Shown: piece after piece, positions 54,081 through 64,000 of the stretch | How positions within the stretch are numbered: position 1 is the stretch's first letter | Layout of the letters: each line of letters starts with the position of its first letter | Assembly (NCBI GenBank): GCA_963921825.1 | Contig: OY997589.1 | Coordinates: forward strand, 77,670,523 to 77,734,522 | Direction of reading: 5' to 3' | Length of the DNA: 64,000 bases | From: Erodium maritimum | Lineage: Eukaryota > Streptophyta > Magnoliopsida > Geraniales > Geraniaceae | Position numbers and translations under genes: made by a program | The notes under the pieces: generated by a model | Told to the model about the DNA's origin: nothing | Databases searched by the model: none | The model's input: only the letters and a program-made list of their open reading frames with translations

Positions 54081-56556
54081 TATCACGCCCAAATACGATT
54101 TTGACCGGACTCGAGACACGAACTTAAAACGATAATAAATAAAGCAGTTTAATAAAGAAAGAGGGTCCCAAATAACGATTTTATGTTCCGAAAAACCACA
54201 CGAGTCAACAGCTCGGTAAAAACACTTAATAAAAGAGTTCAAAACAACAATAAAAATTATACGTCTCTAGACACTAGCCAAAACCCTCGCCAGCTCCCAA
54301 ACTCCGAGAATCCTGTTAGTACTGATCCCGCTCAACACCTGAAAGACAACAAGGTAAGGGGGTGAGCTTTCGCTCAGTAGGAAAAGTAGTTAAGGTTATG
54401 AACCTCAGCTCACCACCACGAGTAACCGTCCAATTACAGCATGCTAGCAAGGCATATCTATAAACAACGCCCACGGGCAGTTCCCAGTCACCGATCACTT
54501 TCACAAGAACATAAACACACAGATAATTAAATAACGCACAAAGCCAAACAACACGCAAAGAACACACAACATAACAACACACAACTTGGTACAACCGTCC
54601 TTAATATCGCCGGCGGTCACAGCCCGTCCCATTTATATCGTACCGGAACACAAAGCCTCGGTCCCGACATCTTCCCGTCACGTAGAATCAGGGTAACATC
54701 ACAGACTGGAAATCCCTCAGTCGGACGTCTTCCTGTCACGTAGAATCAGGGCCTCACGCATACCAGACCGACACATACCTCGGTCGTACGCCTTCCCAGA
54801 CCACACAGCATCAGGGTAATGATTAAACCGCCCCCATCATCGACACTCTACACCGGCATACTCTCTCAGTGTATGTATCATACCGGACGCGCCTCCTCTT
54901 GGAACACATATTAAGAGAATAACATGCATTACAAAGCCATAGTCCAACCATGGTATACCAACCAAGTCGACTCACCTTAACATACAAATCGGTCTATCAC
55001 TCACCCGATCACGTCACTATCAAATATTCACAACACATCAAACACGGCACACTTTCCCGCACATAGTCACAACATGCTACACCGAGTAATCTTATTATGA
55101 ATCTCAAACAGCGGTTACAACAAGCATCATGCATTTCAATCAACACGCAACCCTAAGGCTCGATATGGCCATTCTACCAGCACAACAATTTCCCGAGTAT
55201 TGAAAGCGATTAAACTAGTAAATCACATCCTACATGCCCACTAAGACTCGTCCGGTTATTTAGTAATTGAAAGCGGTTATTCTAGTGAATCACATCCTAT
55301 ATGCTAACTAGGACCTTTCCGGTTATTATTAGTCCTAACATGCATACTAGTAACTTTTCCTAATTAAACCGGTATTCGCTACTTTCCCTACCTCAAGAAT
55401 AAACAGCTACGTCTCCTAGCTGTTGACGTCCGGGCCTACCTCTGGTCTTCTCGGGCGAAGTCAAAGTCTGATTTTAACAAGTAAAAGGTGATAATCAGTC
55501 CCGATACAGTCCGAATCAGTCCTCTACTTTATCAATTTAGTCCTTTAAATTCTCCAATTTAAATCATTTAAATTAATTAAATAATTACATAAACTGCCGA
55601 CCCGGATCCGACCCGAATACGGAAAACGTACCCGAATCTGACCCGGATCCGACCCGGTCCAGAACCCAGACCCGGACTTGACCCAGACCCGACCCGAACC
55701 AGGCCCCAGACCCGACCCAGGTCCGGACCTGACCAGTCCCGAGTCTAGCCTGGGCCGAGACCTAGCATGGTCTGGCCCAAGACCTGGTCTGGCACGAGGC
55801 CCAGTTGATCGAAGCCCAACCTGGCCCGAGGTCAGTCCTGGCTCGAGTCCAGCACGCTTCGATGTCACGCCGGTGAGGGTTTGATCGCGACGAGGCGGCG
55901 GACGGCGGCAGGTGACCTCGGAGGAGTGGCGATGCTCGGGAGCTGCAGCGGAGCTCCGACCTGACCTGGACGAGGACGGCGCTCGTTGGCGCGCAACCAG
56001 AGACCTCCTCCGTCTCAGATTTGAGACGAGTTTTCAGGTGGGGCGTTGTCGGGGAAGATGAACGGAACGAGGGGAGGTACGAACCCGTGCCGTTTCCTCC
56101 GTCGCCGGTGCGATTCAAGCTCGGGAAGATGAACCAAAGTGAGAAGCTCGACGTCCAGATCTGTCGCCGGCGCGGTCCGATTCGTACGCGGGAGGGAAGA
56201 GCACGGTGTGGCGAGGACGGCGTCGCGCGAGAAGAGAGGGAGAACGAGAGAGAAAGAGCGAGAGGGAGGCTGTGATGTCTCGGGGTGCATGCGCGAACGA
56301 GGTAGAAGACGCGTGAACAGTGGGGTTTGAGGGCGTGCTTGGGCTTGTTCAGGGCTTTGGAGCGCGGTGCGGGCTTGGGCTCGGTCCTGTTGACTGGGCC
56401 TAAGCCTAGCCCGGCCCAAGTCTGTTTCCTCTCCTCTTTTTCCTTTTTTTTCTTTTTCTTTTGCAATTGGCCCAAAATTGAACCCATTTTCCAACCAACG
56501 ACGTTCCAATCGAACTATTTTAATTACTAATTCTTTTAACCGGGACGGTCTTTACA
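54081..56556 (-). repeat. 5' LTR of gypsy G (2,476 bp)
   Basis: It starts TATCACGCCC (TG to TA) and ends GGTCTTTACA on the plus strand. It has the GNRA hairpin (54363-54376) and hairpin unit CTACACCG with an 11-nt loop and CAGTGTAT (54848-54874). It differs from the 3' LTR at many sites, so G is much older than copia C. The frames of up to 241 codons on the minus strand at 55762-56509 fall in CpG-rich LTR sequence that is not conserved between the two LTRs as protein. Confidence 0.92.
54363..54376 (-). promoter_or_regulatory. TGAGC-GAAA-GCTCA hairpin in the 5' LTR of G
   Basis: Identical to the hairpin at 39185-39198, while many of the surrounding positions differ between the two LTRs. Confidence 0.6.
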
Positions 56557-57567
56557 TATTCCTTGCGAAATATTAAATCGAAGATCTATGTTTTTATGTA
56601 AGCCTGACCTAGGAACAGACCACGCCTCAGACAAGCAAGGACCCAGAAATGGGCCATGCCTCCACATTTCACAACTTTTCAAGCATGGATCATGCCCTAG
56701 ACCGTCGTGGTCTCAGGCACGGTTCGTGCCCCAACAGCCCACGTATGCCCAGTTCAGGTTTCCTCGTTTTTGAAGCTTATAATTAGGGAAATTACCTATT
56801 GTAAAACGGATAAACAATTTTGAGAGAGAAAAACATATTTTTGAGAGCAACAATTGAAGGTTTTCAATAATTTCAATCATAAATCAGTATTCGTATATCT
56901 CTACTTGTTTATTATGTTGATATCAATGCTTCTCTTCGTCTTATAAGTTCATCAAATCATTTTGAACTAAACTTCTAATGACTTAAGGCCTGGGCGGAAT
57001 AAATAAACAATTTTATTAATGGGATTTGATCTTACCTTTATATATTTGTATTAAGATCAGGGTCTGTATGATTTTGATCTTGTAGCTTGATTTTTTGGGC
57101 ACATAATACATGATGCGATTCTAGTATTGAGAAGTGAGAATACTAAGAGTAAATAGGATTCGTACAACTTGGATTTAAATCTAGACTAAAGATGCAGGTC
57201 GGGAGGTTTCATTTGGTAGGAAAGATGCCTTTTTTTTTTTAATAAGCCATATAATCTATAAACCTCATTTTTAGAGTTTAAAAAGGGGAAGAAAACATCA
57301 AACTTCTAGCTACACAAATGCTAAGTGATGAGTACCAGATGAATGAAAAACTAGAACCAAAAGCTAGCAAGTCTTAACTAATCTCATTTTCCTAATGAAA
57401 TTAGTATCAATAGTAACAGTATGGAATGAAACTAGATATCCTTGATCTCTCCCGATGAATAATCGTGAGTCAAACTAGTTCTTCCACCAAATTGTGTCAG
57501 CATTCGAGCATAACCAGTCCAGTGTACCAATCCAGTATGAATGTAGTCATAGGAAAGAACATTTGTT
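56557..57567. other. Unclassified sequence between gypsy G and copia E
   Basis: 56580-56770 has CCATGCC- and CAGAC-rich near-repeats. 56810-57000 looks like a leader or LTR piece (GAGAGAAAAACATATTTTTGAGAG). A T-run at 57229-57241 could mark another minus-strand retroposon. No gene recognised. Confidence 0.4.
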
Positions 57568-57572
57568 GAGAT

Positions 57573-57992
57573 TGTTGAAAGTTAATCCAAATTCAAGCTA
57601 TTTTGTGGCTTCGTTACCAAGAAACCAATTTAGGGAATTGTCTTGGCTTGATTACAAAGTAACCAATATAGGAAATCCTATGTCTTGTTGTCAAAGTAAC
57701 AGAATTTAGAAAATTGGGTCTTAATTATAGAGATTTTTTGTTTCCCTATTTTGTATGAAGTATCTCTACACTACCCCTATAAATACTACATGTAAGCTGC
57801 CATGAGAGATAAGTTGAATCAGTGTAAATCCCCGGCGTTGTGTAAACACTCTCCATATAGTGAAGTTTTGCTGGTTGGCGCCCGTGGTTTTTTCGTCTTC
57901 GTTGTTTGGAGGGGTTTTCCACGTTATATCGTTGTGTTCTCCGCGTTTTGGTTTTTGATCTATTTCGTTTTATTGCCTATTGTTTTATAACA
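57573..57992 (+). repeat. 5' LTR of copia element E
   Basis: It starts TGTTGAAAGTTAATCC and ends TTTTATAACA. CTATAAATAC (57777-57786) is a good TATA box, as expected about midway in such LTRs. The 62-codon frame inside is not a gene. Confidence 0.92.
57777..57786 (+). promoter_or_regulatory. TATA box in the element E LTR
   Basis: CTATAAATAC occurs in both LTRs (also at about 62501-62510), about 210 bp into the LTR, fitting a U3 core promoter. Confidence 0.6.
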
Positions 57993-57994
57993 AG

Positions 57995-58006
57995 TGGTAT
58001 CAGAGC
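57995..58006 (+). promoter_or_regulatory. Primer binding site of element E
   Basis: TGGTATCAGAGC starts three bases from the LTR end; perfect initiator-Met-tRNA match. Confidence 0.93.
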
Positions 58007-58036
58007 CTAGTTGTTCAATCTAGGTTTTCTGACGAT

Positions 58037-60331
58037 ATGGCATCATTGAAATTCGATCTACCGTTGTGTTAGTCTTAGTGCCCGTAGTTCAATCCTAAAT
58101 GTCCAAATGTATATATCATCGTTAGCAATAAAATTAAAGCGGCTTTATATTACTTATGTGTTGGAGTAATATATCGATGTGTGCTCTGATCTATGCACAC
58201 CATGCGAATAGAACCATAGATCGAGATAGATCACACTCGATGGGTCCCTAGTCAACAAAGCTTCACTAGAAGCGACTAGTAAGAAAGATGGCTCTTTATG
58301 GTTTACGTTATGTTAGTCATTGGAATGAGATTCCGGAGTCTGATCATAGATATCATGTGGGACATGGTATTGGACGACCCGCCCTAAATATGTGCCATAG
58401 ATTAAGTCATGAACATATTCAGTGTCATAGCTTGTCATGTATTCTTAGACCAAGGAGTCTTTGTGATCGCTATGTAGTCAACAACTGAGTTTGACCTGAG
58501 CCTAACGTTGTCCGTAACAGGGCTTCCATAACGGCCAGGATTGGCTTGGGGATGGGCTACATGAGTGACACATACTGAGGTATGGGAAAGATATCGGTTC
58601 TCGGCCGCTTGATCGAGAGTGACTGAAAGAATAGCATGGCCATGCACATGGTACTGGGTATCATATCTTTAGTCATCTCACATATCAAGGAACAATTATT
58701 GAGAATAATAAGGATGACGGCTCTATGCCTTATCTCAATCAGGATAACGGAGATAAAAGGATAATGACTGGGATGACGGAAAGGTTAGAATCGACAGGGA
58801 CGATTCGCTATGTAGTGTCAGGCAATACTAAAGTCTCGTTAGTTGCCACTTAAATAGGATCAAGTAAAATGGGATTTTACGTTGATCTATTGACATGCAT
58901 AAACCTAAGGGTCACAACGGAGGATGAAACTCATTGACACATTTATGGAGAATGGCCAAAAGGGAGTTGTCTCGGGACATGACCAAAACTGGGTTTTGGG
59001 TCATGTGCCCGTAAGTGAATAGGACTTTACGGATCGAGACAAGGCTTGGAGTCTTGGGATTGATCGCGCCGGATAATGTTGGACATTTCCGGTATGGAAG
59101 GCTTGGAGACGATGAGCGAATCATGGGACCTCGTTGGAAATGGCCACGGGCCATGTTCCAAGAGGCCCATGAAAGGCCCATGCAACCAAGGCCCATAGAA
59201 CTAATTAATCAAGTCTTGATTAATTAGTACTAAGTAAGCAAGACAAGGATTAAGGTGTTGGTGATTCACCACCTAACCCAATCTTGTCTTGCCATACTTT
59301 GTCCTATTTACACCTTACTTGTCACCATGTTTGTCCCATGCCTTTAGTTGGACAAGTATGGGGTTTGTTATGTTTAAGTCATCTTTTTTCAACATAACAA
59401 ACACAAGACAAGAATAGGAAACACATTTTCTCTCCCTCTTCCATGGCCATTTCGGGTTTGGCTAGTTTCCACCTCCATTTTTGTGTTCTTGAGTCCTCAA
59501 AGAGAAGAACTACGTGGCTTTGATTCCCATGTGGATACGTAGGCGTCTTGGAGACTCAAGCCAATCATTCGTTAACCGGTGTTCTTGTTTTGGTAAGAAA
59601 TAATGCTGAATTTTTCTCTTGTGAATCCGTTCTTTGTTAGTTGTTTCATGGTTTAATCGTCTCTTGGTTTTCATTGATTTTCCGCTGCGAGTTGGTTCAT
59701 CTCCAACCCTACCTCAAGACCCAACACGTTGTTGGACTACACCACACGATTTTCTCTGTGGCAAGTAAAGATTCAGGCCGTTCTAGCTCATCCTGACCTT
59801 GATGATGCGTTGGATGGATTCAAAAAAAAGGATCCGAGGACGTGGACCGATGAGGAGAAGCGTAAGGATCGTAAGGCTCTATCTCTGATTCATCTTCATC
59901 TATCAAATAATATTTTGCAAGAAGTACTGCTGCAGAAAACTGCTGCGGCGCTTTGGCTCAAGCTAGAATCGATCTGCATGTCCAAGGATCTGACCAGTAA
60001 GTTGCACGTGAAAATGAAGTTGTTCACGCACAAGCTGCAAGATGGTGGTTCTATACTCGATCATCTAGCGGTCTTTAAGGAGATCGTTTCTGATTTGCAG
60101 TCCATGGAGGTAAAGTATGATGATGAAGATCTAGGTCTACTACTCTTGTGTCCATTGCCTAGTTCTTTTGCAAATTTTCGAGATACCATATTATTGAGCC
60201 GCGATGAATTAACTCTTGCGGAAGTATATGAGGCCCTTCAACAGAGGGAAAAGATGAAACTTATGATACAGGGAGAAGGATCATCATCCTCAAAGGGAGA
60301 AGCTCTGCAGGTACGTGGGAGGACCGAGTAG
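58037..60331 (+). pseudogene. gag of copia element E, interrupted by a solo LTR
   Basis: The ATG at 58037 gives MASLKFDLPL, then the solo LTR, and coding resumes at 59732 (LDYTTRFSLWQVKIQAVLAH). The rest is a classic Tnt1/Tork-type Gag: FSLWQVKIQAVL, ALDGF, LTSKLHVKMKLFTHKLQDG, DEDLGLLLLCPLPSSF and EVYEALQQREK. It stops at TAG 60329-60331, about when the nucleocapsid should begin. The 200 codons after the insertion are open and well preserved, so without the insertion this Gag would be about 210 residues up to the stop. Confidence 0.9.
58067..59726 (+). mobile_element. Solo LTR of the A/B/C copia family inside element E gag
   Basis: It is 1,660 bp with TGTTAG...CCCAACA ends, flanked by CGTTG (58062-58066 and 59727-59731). 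It has several private substitutions and a small deletion (about 58570, where the ACGAAAGACGGCTAAGG block is missing), so it is older than the C insertion. The 27-bp palindrome and other stem-loops are kept (palindrome at about 59199-59225). Confidence 0.95.
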
Positions 60332-61283
60332 ATGAACAACAACTATGGAAACAAAAATAAGAGCAAGAACGGGAGAGGTCGTTCTAAGTCCAAAGGAGGC
60401 GACAAGTTCTTCAAGTACTGTAAGAAAAATAAATCACACCATTGAAGATTGTTATAAGCTTCAGAATAAGGAGAAAAGGCACGGTTCGTACAAACCGAAA
60501 AACAATTTTGATGGTGATGGTAAGGCCTCTGTTGTTTCCAATGATAATTTTGATAGTGATTGCTTAGTTGTGTTTGCTGGCTGTGTTTCTGCATATGATG
60601 AATGGGTTCTTAATACTGCCTGTTCATTTCATATCCGTTGTAACAAAGACTGGTTCAGTTCTTATAAGTTTATGCAGAGTGGAGATGTGGTGCGTATGGG
60701 AGATGAAAACCCACGTGAGATTGTGGGCACATGCTCCGTTGATATCAAGATGCATGACGACATGGTATGCACATTGACAGATGTGAGACACGTACCAACC
60801 ATGGCAAGAAACCTCATCTCTCTCAGTACTCTTGACGATGAAGGGTACAAGTACTCCGTTTCACAAAAAATTCTAAAGGTTTCAAAAGGCTCTCTCGTTC
60901 ACATGATAGGTGATATCAATTCTGCAAGGTTATATGTTCTTAGAGGTAGCACTTTAAATGGTTCTGCTACTGCTTCTGTAATTTCTGATGAACCTAGTAA
61001 AGTTAATTTGTGGCACAAGCGTCTTGGACACATGGGTGAACATGGCATGACAGAGTTGATCAAGAGAGATTTACTTGATGGCTGCAACATGAGTAAGTTG
61101 GAGTTTTGTGAGCACTACATTTTTGGGAAGCACAAGAGAGTTAAATTCAATGCTTCCATTCATACAACTAAAGGGATATTAGATTGTGTGCATGCTGATG
61201 TTTGGGGACCTTCCCGTAAAACTTCTCTTGGTGGTGCAAATTACATGCTTACCATTATTGATGATTACTCTAGAAAAGTGTGA
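60332..61283 (+). pseudogene. Nucleocapsid, protease and integrase start of element E
   Basis: After the gag stop the same frame starts MNNNYGNKNKSKNGRGRSKS, then shifts near 60430. The zinc knuckle is damaged: its first Cys is Phe (FKYCKKNKSHTIEDC). The protease site reads WVLNTACSFH, with the catalytic Asp changed to Asn (about 60604-60633). The pre-integrase zinc region is LWHKRLGHMGEHG...CEHYIFGKHK, with one Cys lost. The integrase core keeps HADVWGP and IDDYSR, then a TGA stop (61281-61283). Confidence 0.85.
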
Positions 61284-62196
61284 CCTTATTTTCTAAAACA
61301 TAAATCTGATGTGTTTGATGATTTTAAGAAGTGGAGAGTTATGGTGGAGAAGCAAACCGAGAAGAAGGTAAAAGTGCTTCGTATTGACAATGGCATGGAT
61401 TTTTGTTTAAATGATTTTGACAACTATTGTAGCAACGAACGCATTGTAAGGACACCACACCATCCCGTCCACGCCTCAACAGAATGGTGAGGTTGAGCGC
61501 ATGAACCGAACCATCATCTCTAAGGCTCGGTGCATGTTTTCTAATGCTCGTATGAGCAGACGTTTTTGGGCTGAAGCAGCCTCCACCGCCTGTTAATTAA
61601 TAAATAGGTCACCAAGAATTCCACTTGAGAAGAAAACTCCTATTGAGGTATGGTCTGGTTCACCTGCTGATTATTCACTATTGAGAGTTTTTGGTTGCAG
61701 TTCGTGCGTTTCTTGGTTATGGCTCAAGAGTAAAGGCATATAAGCTATGGAATCCTGAAACTAAAAGAATTTTGCTGAGCCAAAATGTTGTTTTTAATGA
61801 GGCTGTCATGTTCAATGATAGTTCCTCTATAGATGCCTCTGATGTTCTTGATGTTACTAATTTTTCTGATGATGAGCAACAAAGGATAAGCGTGCAGGTG
61901 GAGCACCTGAATGACATAGTAAATGAGGTTGTTGAAAATAATGAAAATGATGAATTGGTGTTCAGCTTACACCACCTGTTTTGCAGCAAACAAATAATTC
62001 CATTGTTGCTGAAAGATCGAAAAGAAACAAAGGTCCTCGCCCTCGTTTAATTGAACAATGTAACGTTGTTCATTATGATTTGAGTTGTGCTGAACAGGTG
62101 GAGCATGATAATGATAATCATGTCGATATGATGACAAAGCCAGATCATGGTGCTAAGTTTGAGCTTTGCTCAAGCTTAGTTGCTATAACTGTTTAG
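61284..62196 (+). pseudogene. Integrase end and RNase H tail of element E, RT deleted
   Basis: Broken frames continue the integrase with LRIDNGMDF (second catalytic Asp kept) and, after a frameshift near 61475, NGEVERMNRTI (third catalytic Glu kept). Stops are near 61486 and 61593. The integrase C-terminal region follows (KAYKLWNPETKRILLSQNVVF, 61736-61798). At about 62090-62120 the reading jumps from the linker (EQCNVVHYDLSCAEQVEHD) to the last residues of RNase H (DMMTKP, GAKFELCSSLV). The whole RT and most of RNase H are absent. Confidence 0.8.
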
Positions 62197-62279
62197 CCCT
62201 AGTGGCTGTTTGGCGTCGAAAGTATTTTCTTTGTTTGTTTAGGGAGATTTCTAACGCTTCATGCTACAAGGAGGAATTT

Positions 62280-62295
62280 GTCTCAAGGTGGAGTT
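62280..62295 (+). promoter_or_regulatory. Polypurine tract of element E
   Basis: CAAGGTGGAGTT lies immediately before the 3' LTR start TGTTGAAAG. A typical copia plus-strand primer. Confidence 0.75.
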
Positions 62296-62701
62296 TGTTG
62301 AAAGTTGATCCAAATTCAAGCTATTTTGTGGCTTGGTTACCAAGCAACTAATTTAGGGAATTGTGTTAGCTTGATTAAAAAGTAACCAATATAAGAAATC
62401 CCATGTCTTGTTGCCAAAGTAATAGAATTTAGGAAATTGGGTCTTAATTGTAGAGATTTTTTGTTTCCCTATTTTGTATGAAGTATCTCTACACCACCCC
62501 TATAAATACCACCTATAAGCTGCCATGACGAATAAGTTGAATCAGTGTAAATCCCCGACGTTGTGTAAACACTTTCCATATAGTGAAGTTTTGCTGGTTG
62601 GCGCCCATGGTTTTTTTCCTCTCCGTTGTTTGGAGGGGTTTTCCACGTTATATCGTTGTGTTCTCCGCGTTTTGGTTTTTGATCTATTTCGTTTTATAAC
62701 A
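62296..62701 (+). repeat. 3' LTR of copia element E
   Basis: 406 bp, TGTTGAAAG...TTTATAACA, followed by the right duplication GAGAT. Confidence 0.92.
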
Positions 62702-63205
62702 GAGATGAAAGTACCTTCCACCAAATTCAGCAAAGAATAAATTATTATGGACACACTAAATGAAGGTCTAACTGATGCAAGAGATCATGATGCTAGAGAT
62801 CAACAAAAAATTACACCAAAACAGATTATTTAAGATACACCAGAGATCAAAGATGATTTAAGTTACACCAAACCAGACCACCCTCAGACCTAAATGGAGT
62901 TCTACCCACATACCTCAGAAGAATGACCTAAATGATACTAGAACTACCCACACACAAAGAACAGATAAACCAGAAAAACCATATAGCAAACATCCTCACT
63001 AACCATCACCACACTCCCAAAAACCACACAAAACCCATTCCCAAACCCAAACCCAAATGATGACTTGTGAGTCAATCATTCTGATTTTGATACACATTTC
63101 TGCAAATTCAAATGCAGCTTCTTGGATTCTCAATCCAAGATTGGAAATTGAAGTAATATCCTTGCTTGAAACGAGCCCATTCACCACTATATACATTGTT
63201 TTAAA
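62702..63205. other. Unclassified flank with a possible exon-like stretch
   Basis: On the minus strand, 63194 to about 63050 translates without stops to a non-repetitive sequence (NGLVSSKDITSISNLGLRIQ, then EAAFEFAEMCIKIRMIDSQV) preceded by an acceptor-like TATATAG/T. This is the only place with host-exon-like composition. I do not recognise the protein. The rest is A/C-rich and non-coding. Confidence 0.25.
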
Positions 63206-64000
63206 TTGATGTAATTTTTTTGATAAATGATGATTTATTGATAGAATTTGAAATAAAGAGAATTACAAAGCCTGAGGACCGCTAAAAAGCTATCCCAAAT
63301 AACCTGCAACAGAGACTCTACCACAAACGGTACGAGAATCTTCCTAAAAAAGCGGAAAAAAAAACAACGAAGAGCGAGAATAACAATCAAATACAAAGAG
63401 ATACTATTCGATAGAAGGAGGAACATCGTCCTTGAACTCTATCTGCAGTAAAGTCCCTGTAGCGACAAAGTGTCTCCAAGCCTCGTTTTTACGTTGAGCC
63501 TCGAGCTTCTCGATTTCACTCATACAAAGTGAGCGAGTCGTCACCCGAAAAGGCTGGTGAGATTTCTTCTTTCTTTTCCTTTTAGCCTTCTGTATTTTTT
63601 CAGGAGACCACACTGGAAAGTCTTGATCGAAACGTGACAAACGGGAGGGAGTCGATGAAACCCGAGAGTCTCACTTGGGGAGAACATTCTTCACCAAATC
63701 AGAACACGATGCAAGAGGGCAGGCAAAGACTGCATGGCTAGACGCAGGCCCAACTTCCTCAGGCCCAGACTGCTGATCTGGTTGGACAAACAAAGGCCCA
63801 AGAGCAGGGTCTACGTTTACATGCCCATTTCCATTTAATAGAAATGAGCTTGTTCCCTGTTGGTCCAAACAGTGCCCAATATCGGTTCCTTTAATCTCTG
63901 CAAATGGAGATACGACCTCATTGACCGAAACAAAAGGGGATCGGGGATCGCACGCCTCTGTGGAGTCGCGCAACGCAATCAGAGATTGATTCGTGCATCC
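63206..64000 (-). mobile_element. RRM-type LINE retroposon (copy i), continues beyond the window
   Basis: Its sense 3' end is AATAAATCATCATTTATCAAAAAAA (T-run at 63214-63220). It is colinear with copy ii. It is probably inserted close to the possible exon at 63050-63190. Its 5' end and target duplication are outside the window. Confidence 0.7.
63404..63973 (-). pseudogene. LINE ORF1 C-terminal part (copy i)
   Basis: Two frames, 63973-63671 and 63640-63404, are separated by a stop or shift near 63655-63670. The first is a disordered Ser/Pro/Gly/Asp-rich linker. The second is basic (KAKRKRKKKS), followed by the conserved tail LEAQRKNEAWRHFVATGTL and a stop after PPSIE. The tail is shared with copies ii and iii, so it is a real protein end. 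The RRM would lie off-window. Function beyond being a LINE ORF1 end is unknown. Confidence 0.55.

Larger units (their letters stand above)
38902..56556 (-). mobile_element. Gypsy element G (Tekay/Del-like signals), pol mostly deleted, split by copia C
   Basis: Sense is minus. The 5' LTR is 54081-56556, the primer site 54066-54077, the internal region 49789-54080 (only 4.3 kb), the polypurine tract 49789-49827, and the 3' LTR 38902-49788, interrupted by copia C. The polypurine tract (in sense, TTCGAGGACGAAATTC and AAGGGGG) is characteristic of plant chromovirus-type gypsy elements. Flanks are TATTG (38897-38901) and TATTC (56557-56561), a 4/5 match that may be a decayed duplication. Gag is frameshifted, only a protease scrap and an integrase C-terminal scrap remain, and RT/RNase H are absent. 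Confidence 0.85.
57573..62701 (+). mobile_element. Ty1/copia element E (Tnt1/Tork-like), RT deleted, split by a solo LTR
   Basis: It is flanked by the perfect duplication GAGAT (57568-57572 and 62702-62706). The 5' LTR is 57573-57992 (420 bp) and the 3' LTR 62296-62701 (406 bp; it lacks the 14-bp TATTGCCTATTGTT segment near the end). Gag, protease and integrase remnants are followed by an abrupt jump to the end of RNase H, so RT is gone. The solo LTR 58067-59726 interrupts gag after its tenth codon. It is unrelated in sequence to the A/B/C family. Confidence 0.93.

Noticed and set aside
55762..56509. Minus-strand frames of 241 and 164 codons, plus the 183-codon frame at 49016-49567.
   Set aside because: CpG-rich LTR sequence; the two LTRs of G do not keep the same protein, and no domain is visible.
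38897..56561. Target duplication of gypsy G.
   Set aside because: TATTG versus TATTC is only a 4/5 match; I do not count it as proof of the element's borders.
57494..57709. 71-codon plus-strand frame overlapping the start of copia E.
   Set aside because: Crosses the element border at 57573 and has no counterpart at the 3' LTR flank.
1..64000. Caulimovirus-like or other viral insertions.
   Set aside because: No movement protein, coat protein or viral-type RT motif is visible; all pol traces fit copia or gypsy elements.

Overview
This window is plant nuclear DNA, almost certainly from a flowering plant. It consists of transposable elements nested inside one another. I found no intact host gene and no autonomous element. 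The plant call rests on Ty1/copia and Ty3/gypsy LTR elements with the usual plant initiator-Met-tRNA primer site (TGGTATCAGAGC), RRM-type LINE ORF1 remnants with A-rich tails, a hAT-like element with an 8-bp target duplication and a tRNA-derived SINE. The species cannot be named from the sequence.

Layout. 1-10534: copia element A (5' LTR off-window) interrupted by a solo LTR (2684-4371), and itself inserted in an older relative D, of which only the 3' end remains. 10535-19100: a plus-sense gypsy-type LTR (J), split by copia element B (12404-18716, target duplication TTTAG). 19101-27500: unclassified AT-rich DNA, a probable LINE 3' end, a 1.3-kb minus-strand retroposon with a 14-bp target duplication, and a minus-strand RRM-ORF retroposon split by a 3.0-kb solo gypsy LTR (H, TTCCG). 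27584-27865: a 282-bp palindrome. 28122-31712: a hAT-like element holding a PIF/Harbinger-like MITE, SINE pieces and a solo gypsy LTR (I, TGTAC). 33290-38760: another RRM-type retroposon, cut by a truncated gypsy element F. 38902-56556: minus-strand gypsy element G (Tekay/Del-like primer and polypurine sites, most of pol deleted), whose 3' LTR is split by copia element C (40678-49140, GATTG). 57573-62701: a different copia element E (Tnt1/Tork-like gag, RT deleted, GAGAT), split by a solo LTR of the A/B/C family (CGTTG). 63206-64000: the 3' part of another minus-strand RRM-type retroposon.

The main biological point is the A/B/C/D copia family. Its eight LTRs in the window (about 1,660-1,690 bp) are close copies, and the two LTRs of C differ at a single base by eye. 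Yet A, B and C all share the same fatal pol lesions: the Y-x-D-D reverse transcriptase box is missing in frame, two integrase catalytic acidic residues are replaced (D to N, E to K), and there is a common stop and frameshift. The likeliest reading is a non-autonomous lineage copied by proteins supplied in trans. Its non-coding RNA looks well kept: five consecutive stem-loops in the LTR and three small hairpins with 6-nt loops in the leader.

The gypsy-type LTRs (F, G, H, I, J) show a second structural theme. They carry a TGAGC-GNRA-GCTCA hairpin, a repeated hairpin with an 8-bp stem and 11-nt loop whose stems change in a compensatory way, and, in F and H, a GT...AG segment of about 0.6 kb that is precisely missing from I, as if I descends from a spliced RNA.
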